A stretch of DNA of 64,000 nucleotides from Dendrophyllia cribrosa (Eukaryota; Cnidaria; Anthozoa; Scleractinia; Dendrophylliidae). Below the pieces are notes generated by a model. The model saw only the letters and a list, made by a program, of their open reading frames with translations, searched no databases and was not told the DNA's origin. Shown here one piece after another: positions 19,607 to 31,724 of this stretch. The DNA is taken from positions 15,627,264-15,691,263 of the forward strand of contig JAJLRJ010000002.1 in NCBI GenBank assembly GCA_024195265.1. The letters run 5' to 3'. The position numbers and the translations under genes were made by a program. The stretch's first letter is position 1, and each line of letters opens with the position of its first letter.

Positions 19607-19954
19607 CTTTAACTCAGATACCGGTTTGATTCTCGACGTGTGTTAGTCGAACATTTTGCCTCGCTTTCGTGCGGTTCAACAGCACAGCTAATCATTACAA
19701 CGCTGGCTCAAACACGTGCTTTCCCTTCGCTGTTCGTGTAGGACGAGTTTTGAACTTTCTGTATTTGGTGAGTATAATTTTTACTGCTCTGCTACCGTGT
19801 CACTTAAGGAGTTGTTCGGTCTTTTCTCAGCAAAGCATGGTTGATTTCACTAAGCATCGTTGGTTGTAAATCATGCGATCCGAAAGGAGTGACATAAAAT
19901 GACCCAGGAAAATGACCTACAAACGAATCACGATTTGCTCTGATCTGTGACAAG

Positions 19955-20081
19955 CAAACTGAACTGAGCGAATGTGCTTGGTCACTAGTGTGTCAAACGA
20001 CCCATTGTGGTCGCAGAAAAACGAACTGAGCGAATGCGCTCGGTGGCCAATGTGCCAAACGACCCATTGTGGTCGCAAACA
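19955..20081. repeat. Two-copy tandem repeat, 62-bp period
   Basis: GAACTGAGCGAATG at 19961 and 20023, each followed by CAAACGACCCATTGTGGTCG. Confidence 0.8.
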
Positions 20082-20089
20082 TATACATT

Positions 20090-21060
20090 AAAAGACATTT
20101 ATTCCCGCTTAGCTTTGTTGTAATTGTTCTTCTTCTTGTACGCCGGTTAGTTTATTTAGCCTATATATTTCGACTCCTAATACCTAAATCACCGAAGACA
20201 CTCCGAAGGCTTTATAATAGTGCGTCTGCTAATGAAAACATTCCTTCCTCTTTACTACAATCAACCGAATACCTCCCAATATTTTTTAGGGCAATTAAGA
20301 AATATGATGCTTTATAACTAGACAGAAAATGAAAAGTGATGAATTTTGTGAACAAAATAAAGTTGTTTTGGCAATTAACTCCTTTTCCGACGGGTCGGGT
20401 CATTTTCGTTCCATATGGAACGATGCAGATAATTCCTTTCTCAACCTTGGCATTCCGTTTAAACCAAACAAATGGTTAACAATGAATATAGGAAGGATGG
20501 ATCTTTCCGCAGATACCTCAAGGCACGATATTAAAAAGAAAGAAAAAGGAAAGAAAGAGAGCGCGAAAGAAAGATCGAAATAGTTTCGCAAAAAAAAAAG
20601 TGCAAATCTTGGCTTATGCGCATGCGCCGAAAACAAAAATGAAGCTTAATTACATCCAATAAGCAGGAAAATAAGCCTTTTTTGTTGCAAAACTCATTTC
20701 TAGCCATTTTCTTGCTAACTGGTAGAAAACTGGTCCAAAAAGGAGGATTGGGTTAAAAATGCGGTTTTTCGCTACCAAAGTGCCGTCCTTAAAGGGTTAA
20801 AACCAACAAAATTAACACTGATCAGATACGATCTCAAAAATTAAACAGGCAGCTGTAGGAGTTTAACAAGTACATTACGCCGGCTTGCTCTGTTTCAGAT
20901 TTTACGTTCGATATCCCAGATGTCTAGTCGGCACGTCCAAACTGGAACAACGGACGCAAAAATATACACCCGACGTAAGCTAGCGCCTAGTCCTTAGACG
21001 AAAATGCATGCAACCGGTTCGCATGACTAGTCAAACCAATCAATCAATCCTTTATTCTGA
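20090..21060. other. No gene recognised
   Basis: AT-rich DNA. Short open frames (for example around 20329-20583) lack splice context or known motifs. Confidence 0.4.
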
Positions 21061-21147
21061 ACGTGGTGAGTCCGTTTAACTTAAGAGCACAGTTTCCAGG
21101 TACGCCACCTATGGAAAGCCGATTGGTGCAAAATTCAAGAAACAAAT

Positions 21148-21347
21148 TCAGCTTCAAGGCCAACAAAGTTTATTTCAAGGCCAACAAAGTTTCTTTCAAG
21201 GCCAACAAAGTTTTTTTCAAGGCCAACACCAAAGTTTCTTTCAAGGCCAACACCAAAGTTTCTTTCAAGGCCAACACCAAAGTTTCTTTCAAGGCCAACA
21301 CCAAAGTTTCTTTCAAGGCCAACAAAGTTTCTTTCAAGGCCAAGGGG
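21148..21347 (+). repeat. 21/24-bp minisatellite in an open frame
   Basis: About ten units of TTCAAGGCCAACAAAGTTTC or the same with an ACC insertion. Unit lengths of 21 and 24 bp keep a 134-residue frame (21063-21467) open, made of KVSFKAN and KVSFKANT repeats, Lys-rich. No known protein; may be fortuitous. Confidence 0.75.
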
Positions 21348-21710
21348 AAAAAAGATTCAAACTCAATAAAATCAATTCCCGTTCAACAAAGGTTTTTTTT
21401 TAAGATCAAGACTGATATCCATCCAAGCTCAACAAAAAGAAATTCACAAGCAAGCACCTTTAGGTAGCTTTCTACAAATTGCTATCACGCTCAAGACAGT
21501 CAAAATGATGATCAACAATCGAAATGCATTGTCAACAATACCTCCAAATGCTGTCAACAAGAAATATCCCATAATGAAATTCGCTATTGTCGTCCGCGTG
21601 TGAAACAACATGGCGGAAGAAAGCCGGCTGGAGGAAATGGTGCGAAGATGTGTGCGCGAGGAACTAGTTAATTCAAGGGAACGGAACTCGACACAGACGT
21701 TAGTAAATAG

Positions 21711-21835
21711 AACAAGAGGCTACACTGGTAGCCTATACTCATGCGCTTGCATAAGAAAGTTTTACGGTTTATTTTAAATAGGTCACGCACCCCTTCCCTC
21801 TCAACGAATTTTGCGTGACACACTTAAGAACTAGC
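21711..21835 (+). repeat. Dispersed repeat, family F (copy 1)
   Basis: ACAAGAGGCTAC...TAGCCTATACTCATGCGCTT and GGTCACGCAC...AATTTTGCGTGACAC recur at 57988-58105. Confidence 0.65.
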
Positions 21836-22544
21836 CGTGAATATTTAATTCATTGATTCTTGATCAAATCCACACTCGTCTATAAATATTTCCCAAACAG
21901 TGACTTCTTTCTGTTACATTTGAAAAGACTACTTTTAAAAGCAGAAATCAGTAAACGACTGGGCTATTTTTCAATTTAAGCAATTCTCAAAAACAGTATT
22001 ACGCTATCTTCTTCCAGGCGTTCAGTTAGTGGGGCGCGAAAGAAAAATCGACCCTAACGCGGCGAAAAGCAACAAAAACTTTGGACTTGTTCTTCGTGCA
22101 ATTTTCTATGCTGATTGTTATTATAATTTCAACCCGTGAGGTATGTTTGAGTCTTTTACGTCACTTTCTCCCATTCGCAACCAAGCCTTGGAACAAGGTT
22201 TTTTAATGGCGGCCGTAAATTCTCGGAAATAAATGTTAAAATTAAATGACTTCTGATGTTCGTAATGAATTGAAATTTGGCAAGATGAGTAAGGAAGTCT
22301 AATAGTACACGAAAATGTAAAAAAATTAAAATTAAAAATTTGATCGTAGTAGCCCTTTAAGATTGACCATATACGTTCAGTATAAGTTATGCACTGTGGT
22401 GCTATCCTTTAGAGTCTGTGAAGAGAATGCTACGGTAATAATTTAAATGAAAGCTGTTGAGCAGTATTTTCCTGCAATGCCGTTTATTATGCTGTGCCAC
22501 GAGGTCCTACGTTCGGACCTTACAGTGAAACCGGCCCGGGGGGA

Positions 22545-22564
22545 GGGGGGGGGGGGGGGGGGGG
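22545..22564. repeat. Poly-G run, 20 nt
   Basis: Uninterrupted G homopolymer just upstream of the CCTTTCATATACC repeats. Confidence 0.9.
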
Positions 22565-22599
22565 TACCCAACAAAGTTTTGTATGGGGATGCTCCGCCC

Positions 22600-22990
22600 C
22601 AAGGTCCAAACCCTTACCCTTTCATATACCGTTTTTGACAGAGAAGGTACCCCTTTCATATACCTTTCGTTGAAAATTGTACCCCTTTCATATACCTTTC
22701 ATTGAAAATGGCACCCCTTTCATACTGAGCCTTGACGTGCGTCTGTTTGATATATTTTGAAAGGCGCTTTTTATAATACTTAAAATGGTCGGTCCCTGAA
22801 AGATGACCAGTGAAGATGAACAGAATTAAAGTTATCTGTAATCCGGATAAAAAAAAAAAAATTTTCACTACACTTTTTTATACTTCAACCGGTGTTTTCC
22901 CTACCCTTTCCTATACTTCGTGAAATCCCTACCCTTTCATATACTTCAACTCGTGAAATCCGTACCCTTTCATCTTTCAACGTGGAAATT
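22600..22990. repeat. Degenerate tandem repeat with ACCCCTTTCATATACC
   Basis: The word CCCTTTCATATACCTTTC recurs at roughly 35-40 bp spacing (22613, 22651, 22684) and again in a second cluster at 22905-22980. Confidence 0.6.
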
Positions 22991-23066
22991 TCTATCCCAC
23001 CCTTTTTTTGGAGGAACAGGAGGGAAAAGAGTGAAAAAGGAAAAGGCATGAAAAAACTAATGACAT

Positions 23067-24517
23067 AGACTACGAGTAGTCCCTCCTTTTTCATCAGGGA
23101 TAGTAGAGCGAGCGAAACGCGAGCGCGCGTGAAAATCACCCCACGCGAGAAAGGCGAGACGCGCGGCGGGGAGAGAGAAAAAGAAGGGACTACAGACAAA
23201 GCCCAAGCTTTTGACTCTTCACGGTCGACTGATTTTGGAGTGTGAAGTTCGTATCGCCTTTCAAACCAATTAAGCGCATCCAATGGGATTCCTTGTTTCA
23301 TTGAGCTGTCATTGCTCTTGTCATCAGTAAACGGCGGGGGATGTTTATTACAAGATTATAAAGTTCTCGTCGCGTGCAACGGACTAGAGATCAAGTCTAG
23401 TCAAGTCAGTCAAGTCAAGTCTGTCGGTTGTGTTTTCCCGTGGTGTTGCGCTTGGAATTGCAATTCCATTTGTAGATTTTGACCTCATTTTAGCATCCTT
23501 TTTTGGCGGTTGGTGTGTTGTTTTGACCATTAATATTGGCGTGTAGATTTTTGTGTAGGAAAGGTTTGAATTTCTTTAACTTTTCTCTCTGAAATACCGG
23601 ACATGACAGGATCTAACATGATCTGTTGGCCGTGAATGTCTTTCCTGCCACTAATGTCACGCTGGGCCCAGCTATTTTAGTTTTGTCTTTACAGGATTTT
23701 AATTTTCAGGATCCAAGCTTTATAGCAGAGAGAGTTGAAGTTTGCCTCAGTCAAGGCTGTAATTTTAGCTTACGTTCGCTACGCTTTATAGCGGCGTGGA
23801 GCTCACTGTTTATCCTAAAATCTCCGTTGGCAATTTTGACAGTCTAGCGAATGCTTCGTTCAAGCCACCATTTCATTAGCCTGTGAACAGGCTTCTTTTT
23901 GGGGAATTGGGTTAGGTTAAAATCGGCGAGCGAAGCGAGCACTGGGACCGCCCCTTCCCTCTTCCCCAGTCCGCGCTCGGCTCGCTTCACTCACCGATTT
24001 TAACCTAACCCAATTCCCCAAATAAGAAGCCTGTTCACAGGCTACTATTTCATTCGAGCAAGACCATGGTTTCGGTTCTCCTCTCGAACCTCATCAGTTG
24101 CCGGGATTGTATTTGGACGCTCGCGTTCGCAGATGTTTGCGCCATGCTGTACACTTGATAAATTAAACCTTTCCTAAATCCGGTTGAAAGTACGGCAAGA
24201 ACATTTTTTCCCGCCAACAGGAGTCTGTTCAGGTTTCAGCGATGTTATGTTTGACAGAAACTGAAATTATGTCGAGTGTTGATAGCGGCTGGCGCGTTTT
24301 TGACAGATGTTAACAGATTGCCATGAAAGAGCCAATCAGAATTTTGAGTCGTGAGGGCAACGCATAAGTTCAAAAGCTTGGGCTTTGTCTGTAGTCCCTC
24401 CTTTTTCCTTCTCCCCGCCGCGCGTCTCGCCTTTCTCGCGTGGGGTGATTTTCACGCGCGCTCGCGTTTCGCTCGCTCTACTGTCCCTGAGGAAAAAGGA
24501 GGGACTACTCGTAGTCT
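23067..24517. mobile_element. 1.45-kb Mutator-like (MULE-type) non-autonomous element
   Basis: Inverted termini of about 150 bp (AGACTACGAGTAGTCCCTCC at the left edge, then a GC-rich arm with GAGCGAGCGAAACGCGAGCG) match from 23067 inward and from 24517 inward. An 11-bp direct duplication, ACTAATGACAT, abuts both ends (23056-23066 and 24518-24528). Long termini with a 9-11 bp duplication are the Mutator pattern. No transposase frame is seen. Confidence 0.85.
23877..24044. mobile_element. 168-bp MITE nested in the MULE-type element
   Basis: TAGCCTGTGAACAGGCTTCT at the left and its complement at the right; arms extend about 65 bp through AATTGGGTTAGGTTAAAATC. Flanked by similar 9-bp words CCATTTCAT and CTATTTCAT. 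Confidence 0.85.
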
Positions 24518-24529
24518 ACTAATGACATT

Positions 24530-25145
24530 GGTACAGGAAGGAGTTAATTGAATGCATAAAGAAAGCCATTTACATGCGATTTGAATTTAAGTAGCGCTGC
24601 TTACGTTATTGCATTGAAATTTTCTATTTTTATGCAACAGACTTTGTTCAGTAACACCTTCATTGTAAATTCATAAAGTGGGAGACTTTCCGGTACAAAG
24701 CATAAAATCGTTAATGGGCACTCCTTGATTCAAATAGTCCAAATAATGTGATCCTATCATTTAACGCTGTATTTTATCGTGATCCAAGCATGATAATTTA
24801 ATTGAAAGCTATTGATCAGCACTTTTAGTTTGGCGTTGTTTGGTTTTCAATATTTACCAAATGAAATCTGTGATTGTTCAATTTCACTGGAAGTCGCGCA
24901 TCGTCTTAAAAGCGTTAAAAGAACGACTGTTTAATTTCCTTTTCATTCGACTTAGCCTAGTTGTATTTTTATCACTTAATATTATTTTACATTTTGTTAT
25001 ATTATGTTTGTTTTTTGTTTTTTAACGCAAACGCCTTTTGCAAGTTTTACGCTAAACTATAGTCGTCATGGATTTCAAGACTTTCCTTAGCAACCACGTA
25101 CAATGCATAATCGATATTCGAACGTGCTTATTTCCCCTACCTTAA
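24530..25145. other. No gene recognised
   Basis: AT-rich DNA; no exon or element supported. Confidence 0.4.
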
Positions 25146-25307
25146 CGTCACTATTTTTCTGAAGTCTCTCGCCCACTCACTATAACTAAATCACTCACAC
25201 ACAATCGGTGGCACTGGTATAGAACATTGGTAAAAAGCAGACCAGATTTACCATTTGTGCGGGCTGTGGCAAAGGAAGTAGACGATTTCAGGAAAAAAAC
25301 TAAGGAG
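25146..25307 (+). CDS. Candidate exon, unidentified
   Basis: Open frame ending at a strong donor (GAG|GTAAGC), coding ...RTLVKSRPDLPFVRAVAKEV then DDFRKKTKE. The composition is protein-like (alternating acidic and basic, no low complexity). The true 5' edge may be an acceptor at TATAG (25225). It is in phase with the candidate at 25510. I do not recognise the family. Confidence 0.35.
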
Positions 25308-25509
25308 GTAAGCGCTGTATGTTATTTTGTTTATATTCTTGAGAATATCTAAGTACTTGAATTGACATACAATAAACCTTTTTACTCTTAAATACTATAT
25401 GCTAACGATGTACAAAGACAGTAAATTCTTACACCAGTAGGGTATATACTTCTCAATGACAAGTCTTCAATAAATCAAGGCTTCAAATTATTTATTTGTT
25501 GTGTTTCAG

Positions 25510-25722
25510 CATGAGAAATATATATGGAGCGAAATGATTAAATTACCAAAAAAAATAATAATAAGACGTCGCAGGAGACCACTTTGGCTTGACGTTTACC
25601 TAGTATGGAAGAGGCACTGCCCCCTTCACAGAATAAAACTAAAAATCACAGTTTTAAGTTTTCGGAGGGTTTTGACGAACGAGAAGAACGAGAAGCGCTT
25701 CCTTGGTTTGATACAGCACTGA
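25510..25722 (+). CDS. Candidate downstream exon, unidentified
   Basis: Follows the acceptor TTGTGTTTCAG and continues phase 0 from 25307 with HEKYIWSEMIKLPKK, then a run of five Arg. An overlapping frame (25605-25802) is also open, so the real extent is unclear. Confidence 0.25.
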   Translation, partial: HEKYIWSEMIKLPKKIIIRRRRRPLWLDVYLVWKRHCPLHRIKLKITVLSFRRVLTNEKNEKRFLGLIQH

Positions 25723-26584
25723 TTCATGAATACACAATCAGGATATTTACTCACAGACAAGCTTCAAGACAATTTTTGAAATCTCAGTCGTTGTATATGT
25801 AAATATACCAACTGACTGTTCATTTGAAACGGTATCACGACCGATCATTTGCCGTTTAAACGCGCATTTCATCAAGACGCCAGAAACGTTTCATCATTCG
25901 ATCCCGCGGCCCTTCAATGATTTTCTGGCTATTTAAGGCATGAAAGACAATATTTCTATAGGGAATCTGATGACAATGTTTTGTAAAATTTGAATAATAA
26001 TATGTGGCCACGAAAAAACTAAATATTAACAACAGAGAATTTTACTTCTATCTTGCATCACTGTGCTCAACCGAATAGAAAACATTTCACATGTAAACAC
26101 TTGAGACAACGGGAGGAAGCCGACCAGCCATCACGACCAGCCAATTTATTCACGTTCAAAATATAACTCTTATAATTTGTTTGTCTGTGTAAGTACGTCA
26201 CAAACCATAGCCGACATACGGAAAGCCTGTTCAAAAACACAATATACATTGTAAATAGAACAAAAAATCGAACGTTTACATACCTTTTGCAACGGTAATT
26301 AAGCCAGATGCGCAAAACCAGTGAAAAAAATCTCCTAAACTCGGACGGAAAAAAAATGGAAACATTTTCTTTTCTCCAACCAATGCAAAACCAACTTTTA
26401 AAACCCCTGGAGTTTGAAGGCTAAAGATAACAACTACGTTGTTAGCAGCTAGTGACAAAGCGAAAAAAATTACTCCGAGCAAATTTCTATAATGGCAGAT
26501 TGGCTTCAATTCGGTGAATTGCGCAAATCAAGGAAAGGTATAAATGGGCAAAAGCTGGGAATGCCAAGCATAGAAAAGGTACAT

Positions 26585-26667
26585 AGTAGGATTTCATCCA
26601 CAAACTCAAAAGTTAGAACTAAAACATTATGTCTTCATTATTGACTCTGTGAGTGAAAGGGTTAAGA
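26585..26667 (+). repeat. Truncated family C copy
   Basis: AGGATTTCATCCACAAACTC, then the right terminus TGACTCTGTGAGTGAAAGGG. Only the right end of the element is kept. Confidence 0.65.
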
Positions 26668-26784
26668 CACAAACTTTCTCCATATTATCTCTGTCCAACC
26701 ACGCGTGGAAAAGGGTACAAAAAAAACATTAAAGAAAGCTTAGGAATTAAAAAGTAAACATATAAAATCGACTTTGTACGTTTA

Positions 26785-27035
26785 ACTAACGAGGGTGGCA
26801 CTCAACAGTCGTATGACTGACAAACCTGTGGCACTCGAATTCCAGGTCGAAATAAAATCTGGAAATGTTGGTTTTTTGAGGAGGGAGGAATAACCGGATG
26901 ACCCGGGAAAAACCTTCTGAGCAACGATGAGAACTAACAACAAACTTAACCCACATATGACGCTGAATCTGGGAATCGAACCCGGGCCACATTGGTGAGA
27001 GACGAGTGCTCTCACCACTGCGCCATTCCTGCTCC
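26785..27035 (-). mobile_element. tRNA-derived SINE
   Basis: On the minus strand the tRNA-like head has an A box TGGCGCAGTGG (27024-27014) and a B box GGTTCGATTCC (26982-26972), spaced as in RNA polymerase III promoters. A ~180-bp unrelated body follows. The head cannot form a full tRNA acceptor stem with the body, so it is a SINE and not a tRNA gene. Confidence 0.75.
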
Positions 27036-27039
27036 CCCG

Positions 27040-29980
27040 AGTAACCTTACGATGGACTGGTATGCCATTCAGGAAGGGTAGAAATGCACCAGGTCACTTC
27101 ACGTGGGGACTGGGAACGAGCCAGGATGGGGCTGATATACTCTCTGACCAGACTGTTTTGGGTCCTCTCACTCTAACTGGTGAGCGAGTTCAGAATCTAA
27201 CCCTAAAATCTCTTTATTTGGGTGTTTCTTGGTGTTATTGCGGAAACTATTGTTGGTTAGCTTTTGTGTTGTGGTGTGGGTATTGTTTACTTTCTTTTGA
27301 ATCTTTTGTTTTACGTCATTTGGTGATCGCAACACCAAGAAACTGCCCTTTATTTTGTAAATGATAGAAAAACTAACATAACCATAAAACCAGAAGTACT
27401 GTATGCTCAATAGCTTTCATTTGAATCGTCACTATTTTATTAGGACCCTCGGACGTACACTCAAACTTATACCCCAACCTTGGGTTTTTGCTGTGTTACA
27501 ATATTTTGGACATATTTTACCTGTAATAGATAGCCTGTGGTGGTTCTACAAGATAAGGTTAATATTATGGGTTATGACGCTGCTGGAGATCTGTGACGTC
27601 ATCCAAAATGCCGCCATCTTAGATTTTACCCCAAATTCAAATCTATCGAAAAAGTGCGAAGAAAATGTGCGAAATATGCTATACTTGTAAAATGAGATCA
27701 AATTAAACGCAAAAAGGCAGAAAAAACACGGATTTTTATTTAAAAATGACTTACAACCTCATGCAACTTATGACGTGTTGTCTCGTTACCATAGCAACCT
27801 ATTCTCACCAAATGTGACTCAGGGATAAACAAATAGCCGGGAATACGGCATGTGCTGACAAAAAGAAGATCCTTTTGACAAAATGGGAGACAATCCTTAA
27901 GGTGGGGATGTAGCATGTTTTTTAAGTTACCTACCGTCTTTTCTCGAACTAACGCGTACTCCAAGGACAGGCAAAGAAACCTGAAATGCCCAGGTGGTTA
28001 AACAAACATTATTGAAACCCTTCAGTATTTTAAAAATATAACAATTTCGGGGCGCCTTACTGTCTTGCTGTTTGGTCTCTGTTGTTGTATATAATTAATT
28101 ATATCACCTCCAAGAAACTCGGCGTTCAAGTGAAAAAGGAAGAGATAATTTTAATGTCCGCCTTAATTTTTCCCGTTTTTACAGATCAGTCTTAATTTGC
28201 AATATTTTTTTCTTGTCATACCTTCTCTGCATTATTTTAATTACGGACGGCGCCATCTTAAGTAGTTTTTATTTGAGCTAAAGAAAATTTAGTTGCCACG
28301 CTGCCAATACGTGTTCTAAGAGTTAATGGTGAATTTGAAGACGTCACAGGGTTTGGGACAGCTGTCTACGTTAAGTGGAGGAGTGATTATGGCGCCAATA
28401 AAGTGACAATAATATGCCTCTTATATTATGAAATTTAGGAACAGTTCTTCGATGATGTTTAAAAAAGGCTAGAACAGTATTACAGACTGAATTAGTGATT
28501 CATTTTAAAACGTGTATAAATAACGGTTCTTTTTAATTTTTTAATTTTATTTTTCGCCTCTTTCGATTTGCTACTGCAAAAATACTTCTTAAGTTTAAAT
28601 TAATGGTTTTTTTTGTTAAGATGATTATGTAGAATTCAATGCAAGTTATCATATGAAACGTCTTTCATGTTTAAAAAGTGACATTTCCAAAGACTCGGGA
28701 AAATAACCACTATAATTGTATACGACTGTGAAACAACATTCTTCTCTTCTTCGGTTCTTATAACAAAAATGCACTGAATTTTCAAGGCAAGTTCGTTAAA
28801 AACATAACAAACTTAAATATTATTTTGCTGGAGTCACGTTTTGGTTTCATGAGACTGAAGCGTATTGAGTTCAGACAGGATGCTTGTGTAAAATGAATGC
28901 ATGACAGACATCCATTAAAATTATTTTCAATATACGAAGGTGTGAAAAGAAGGTGCCCGCCCATTTAGCTATCGCGAGTCGATTTTCTATGCTTTTCCAG
29001 CTGTGTCAAGTTTTTGTTTAAAATAATTACTCTTTTATAATTTCGCGTTCAAGGAGGGATAGCAGCTCAAAACGTCACGCCATACGCCAACCAATAGCTA
29101 CTATTCAGCACTCGCCGATGAAAACGTTTACACTGAAAACTACACTTGATAAAAGGCAGGGGTTATAATTCTTTTAGCGGAATTCCTCAATCCAGTCAAA
29201 TCTGAAAGGTAACTTGTTTTGGTTTATATGAAACACGCCGTTATGTTTAGAATGGCCAGTACTTTTTTAGTTTATTTACGTTTATTCACAGTATTTCTAG
29301 TGTGTGTGTCAAGGTCAATAAGATTTTAACACGAAATTCATGCTATGTACTAAATTCGAAATGGAAATCTTTCCTGAAAATCAAGACGTGTTAAATTAAT
29401 GGCTAAGACTTATATCGTTCGTCTTTGAAACTATTTTTTTTTATTAAACAGCCAGATGAATTTCAGTTTTGAAACTGATAATGTTGAGCATTTTTTTTTT
29501 CTGAGAAGTTTGAATACAACGCGAAATAATGAGTGCGGAGAAGGAGAGAGAAGCAGTCGGTTTAAAATATCATAGCCTATGGTTTCCTAAACAAAATTTA
29601 AAGTGGCAGATGTTATAACTGAGGTACTGATATAACACCTAAACGTAACGGAAAAAAGATGAATAAGTTATTGTATGGTACGTTTCGTCCTCTACTGAAT
29701 TTTTAGTCGTTAATAAGTGGTTTTTTTTAACTTTTTTTATGGGAAGGACTGCACACAAGCACAAATAAAATTTATTTAGTTATAGTAAATGAAAAACGCT
29801 TAACAATAAATGACACATGCTTTCTTCCTGCTAGTGTGTGTATAAAACTGTGACCAATACATTGTCTATTTGAAGTCGATCATCCTACATGATATGACTA
29901 TAATAACGTTTCATACAATGTACATTGCTCGCTCTAAAATGCCGCTTCTTGGCACAAGATTCAAACAGGCTTCTCAAACT
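27040..29980. other. Gene-poor AT-rich region
   Basis: No secure exon. CGCCATCTT/AAGATGGCG-type words near 27605 and 28250 hint at decayed MITE arms. Nothing else supported. Confidence 0.4.
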
Positions 29981-29984
29981 CGTT

Positions 29985-30200
29985 AATAATTCATCAAGTT
30001 GCAACAAAGCTGAAAATAATAAGCGTGACGGTGGTTTGAAAACCCGATTTTTATTAGCATAGATTTTTGCGAATTTATTCCTTAATATACTATATGTATA
30101 TAATGATCAGTTTGAGAAGCTTAGTATATATCAAACACTCGAATGAGCGTTTCATCTGGTGTCCAAACACCTCGAAGTCGGTTGAAAAAAAACTCGGCTG
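29985..30200 (+). repeat. Dispersed repeat, family E (copy 2)
   Basis: Same word order as 18225-18440: AAGCGTGACGGTGG, GATCAGTTTGAGAAGCT, then ATCAAACACTCG and CAAACACCTCGAAGTCGG. Confidence 0.65.
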
Positions 30201-30561
30201 CGTCTCGTAGTTTCAATCCACTTCCCGGCATATAGAGATCTTTTTCGTGTTTGATATATTTCAATGAATCTATTCCAAAACACACGACCCGAACGGTTGA
30301 ACTGGCAAAACAATAACGTCGACTTATTCCAACATTCCATCTATTTGTATTCAATTTGTTTACAAATATAATGTCGGGACTCCACGCGGACATGTCATGC
30401 TAAATGTCAGGAAAATTTAACACTGCGAACGAAAAAGAATTTTTATTACTTAAGTTTAATACAAAGAGTGAGGAGATCGATGGGGAATTTTAATTTATCA
30501 TTTGTTCATTCCACTTGCTCTTGGAAAGTCAGAAAATGTCCTTGGTTATATATACACACCT

Positions 30562-30579
30562 GGCCTTGGTTGTTCAAAA

Positions 30580-30612
<33 letters not shown>

Positions 30613-30703
30613 ATCCAGTGGATACAAAATCCTTTGTGTTATCCGCTGGATAGTGATTTATCCGGTGGATATAGCGCTATCCACCTTTTGAACAACCGGG
30701 GCC
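30562..30703. mobile_element. 142-bp palindromic MITE, family B (copy 2)
   Basis: Ends GGCCTTGGTTGTTCAAAA and the complement; internal GTGGATAACGCTATCCACCG as in 14887-15032. Confidence 0.85.
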
Positions 30704-31201
30704 TGATTGAAAAACCGTTGTCGGGTAGAAAGTATAAACTATGAACGAGACGACCGAAAGGTTTTCTGGGAAAGGGAAAAATATAACTGTGTTCTCAGAT
30801 AAATTGTACATTATTATAACAAGGTATGCTACAAATCTGCCTCTGAAAAACTTTAGAAAGGAATAGATCTTAAACCGGCATCAATAAATGGAATGTTAGC
30901 AAGTCTTATTTGCCTTGTTTCAAGAATTTCATTATTGTGTCGCATCGTTTTTGGTTATGTTTTTTTTTTCGACAACGTTTTTCATTTAATAAGGTGTATA
31001 CAACTCTGAATTTTCTATTTTATAAATTGCAGTAGGTGAAACTTTTTTGAATAATTACAAAAATCGAGTTTCCTTCAACTTCGAAATATTTCGGTCATCT
31101 TTGGACGCGCTTATTTAAATCCGGCTTTGGACATCTCGGGAGATCTTTAGAAGAAACCTTTTGGTCCCGGACTGATCTGAGAGTATTGTGAAATAATATT
31201 T

Positions 31202-31376
31202 AACCCTTTAACTCCCAAGAGTGCCAAAAATCAAAATTCAAGAAAAATCCCAAATTTCATTTTGTAAAATATTGAAAAACAAATGATACCACGTAAAAGC
31301 ACTGCCCGAGGTTTTATTTGAATGGTCACACCATAGGAATTCGTCCATAGACTCAAAAGATAGAACTTTATTACCT
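31202..31376 (+). repeat. Single-unit family C copy
   Basis: Starts TAACCCTTTAACTCCCAAGA like 15143 and carries one minisatellite unit instead of five. The right terminus is lost. Confidence 0.75.

Positions 31377-31378
<2 letters not shown>

Positions 31379-31408
<30 letters not shown>
31379..31408. repeat. (TAA)n microsatellite
   Basis: About ten TAA units. A second, looser (ATT)n tract lies at about 31958-32000. Confidence 0.9.
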
Positions 31409-31724
31409 TGAACTGATCGTCTAATTTCATTGAGTGTACTGTAATATCATCAATTAAACCACCATGATATGCATGGTTTCTTATTTCCCATTTCGAACGA
31501 CTTCAATTATAATCGGTCAGATGATGTTTGACTCCTTCTCGGGCGAAGAATGTTTCCAGCTAAGTTAAAGTAAACATGGATGACGAGATTTGGGTGGAAT
31601 GATTGACTGTTTTTATTTTTATTTTTGTTTGGCTTTGTTGTTGTTGTTTTATTTTGTTAATTTTGTTCAGTTTGACACTTTCTGAATTGTTCTCCAACTG
31701 AAACATCCTTCTGGCTATTGTAAC

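Noticed and set aside
26276..26509. Hydrophobic minus-strand frame ending at a good donor (GTATGT)
   Set aside because: No ATG, no acceptor with matching phase nearby and no recognisable family; the residues are those expected from T-rich DNA.
26960..27037. tRNA gene
   Set aside because: A and B boxes are present, but the acceptor stem does not close and the body continues as a repeat, so it is a SINE head.
30121..30393. 90-codon minus-strand frame
   Set aside because: Half of it is the family E dispersed repeat; the other copies of the repeat do not preserve the frame.
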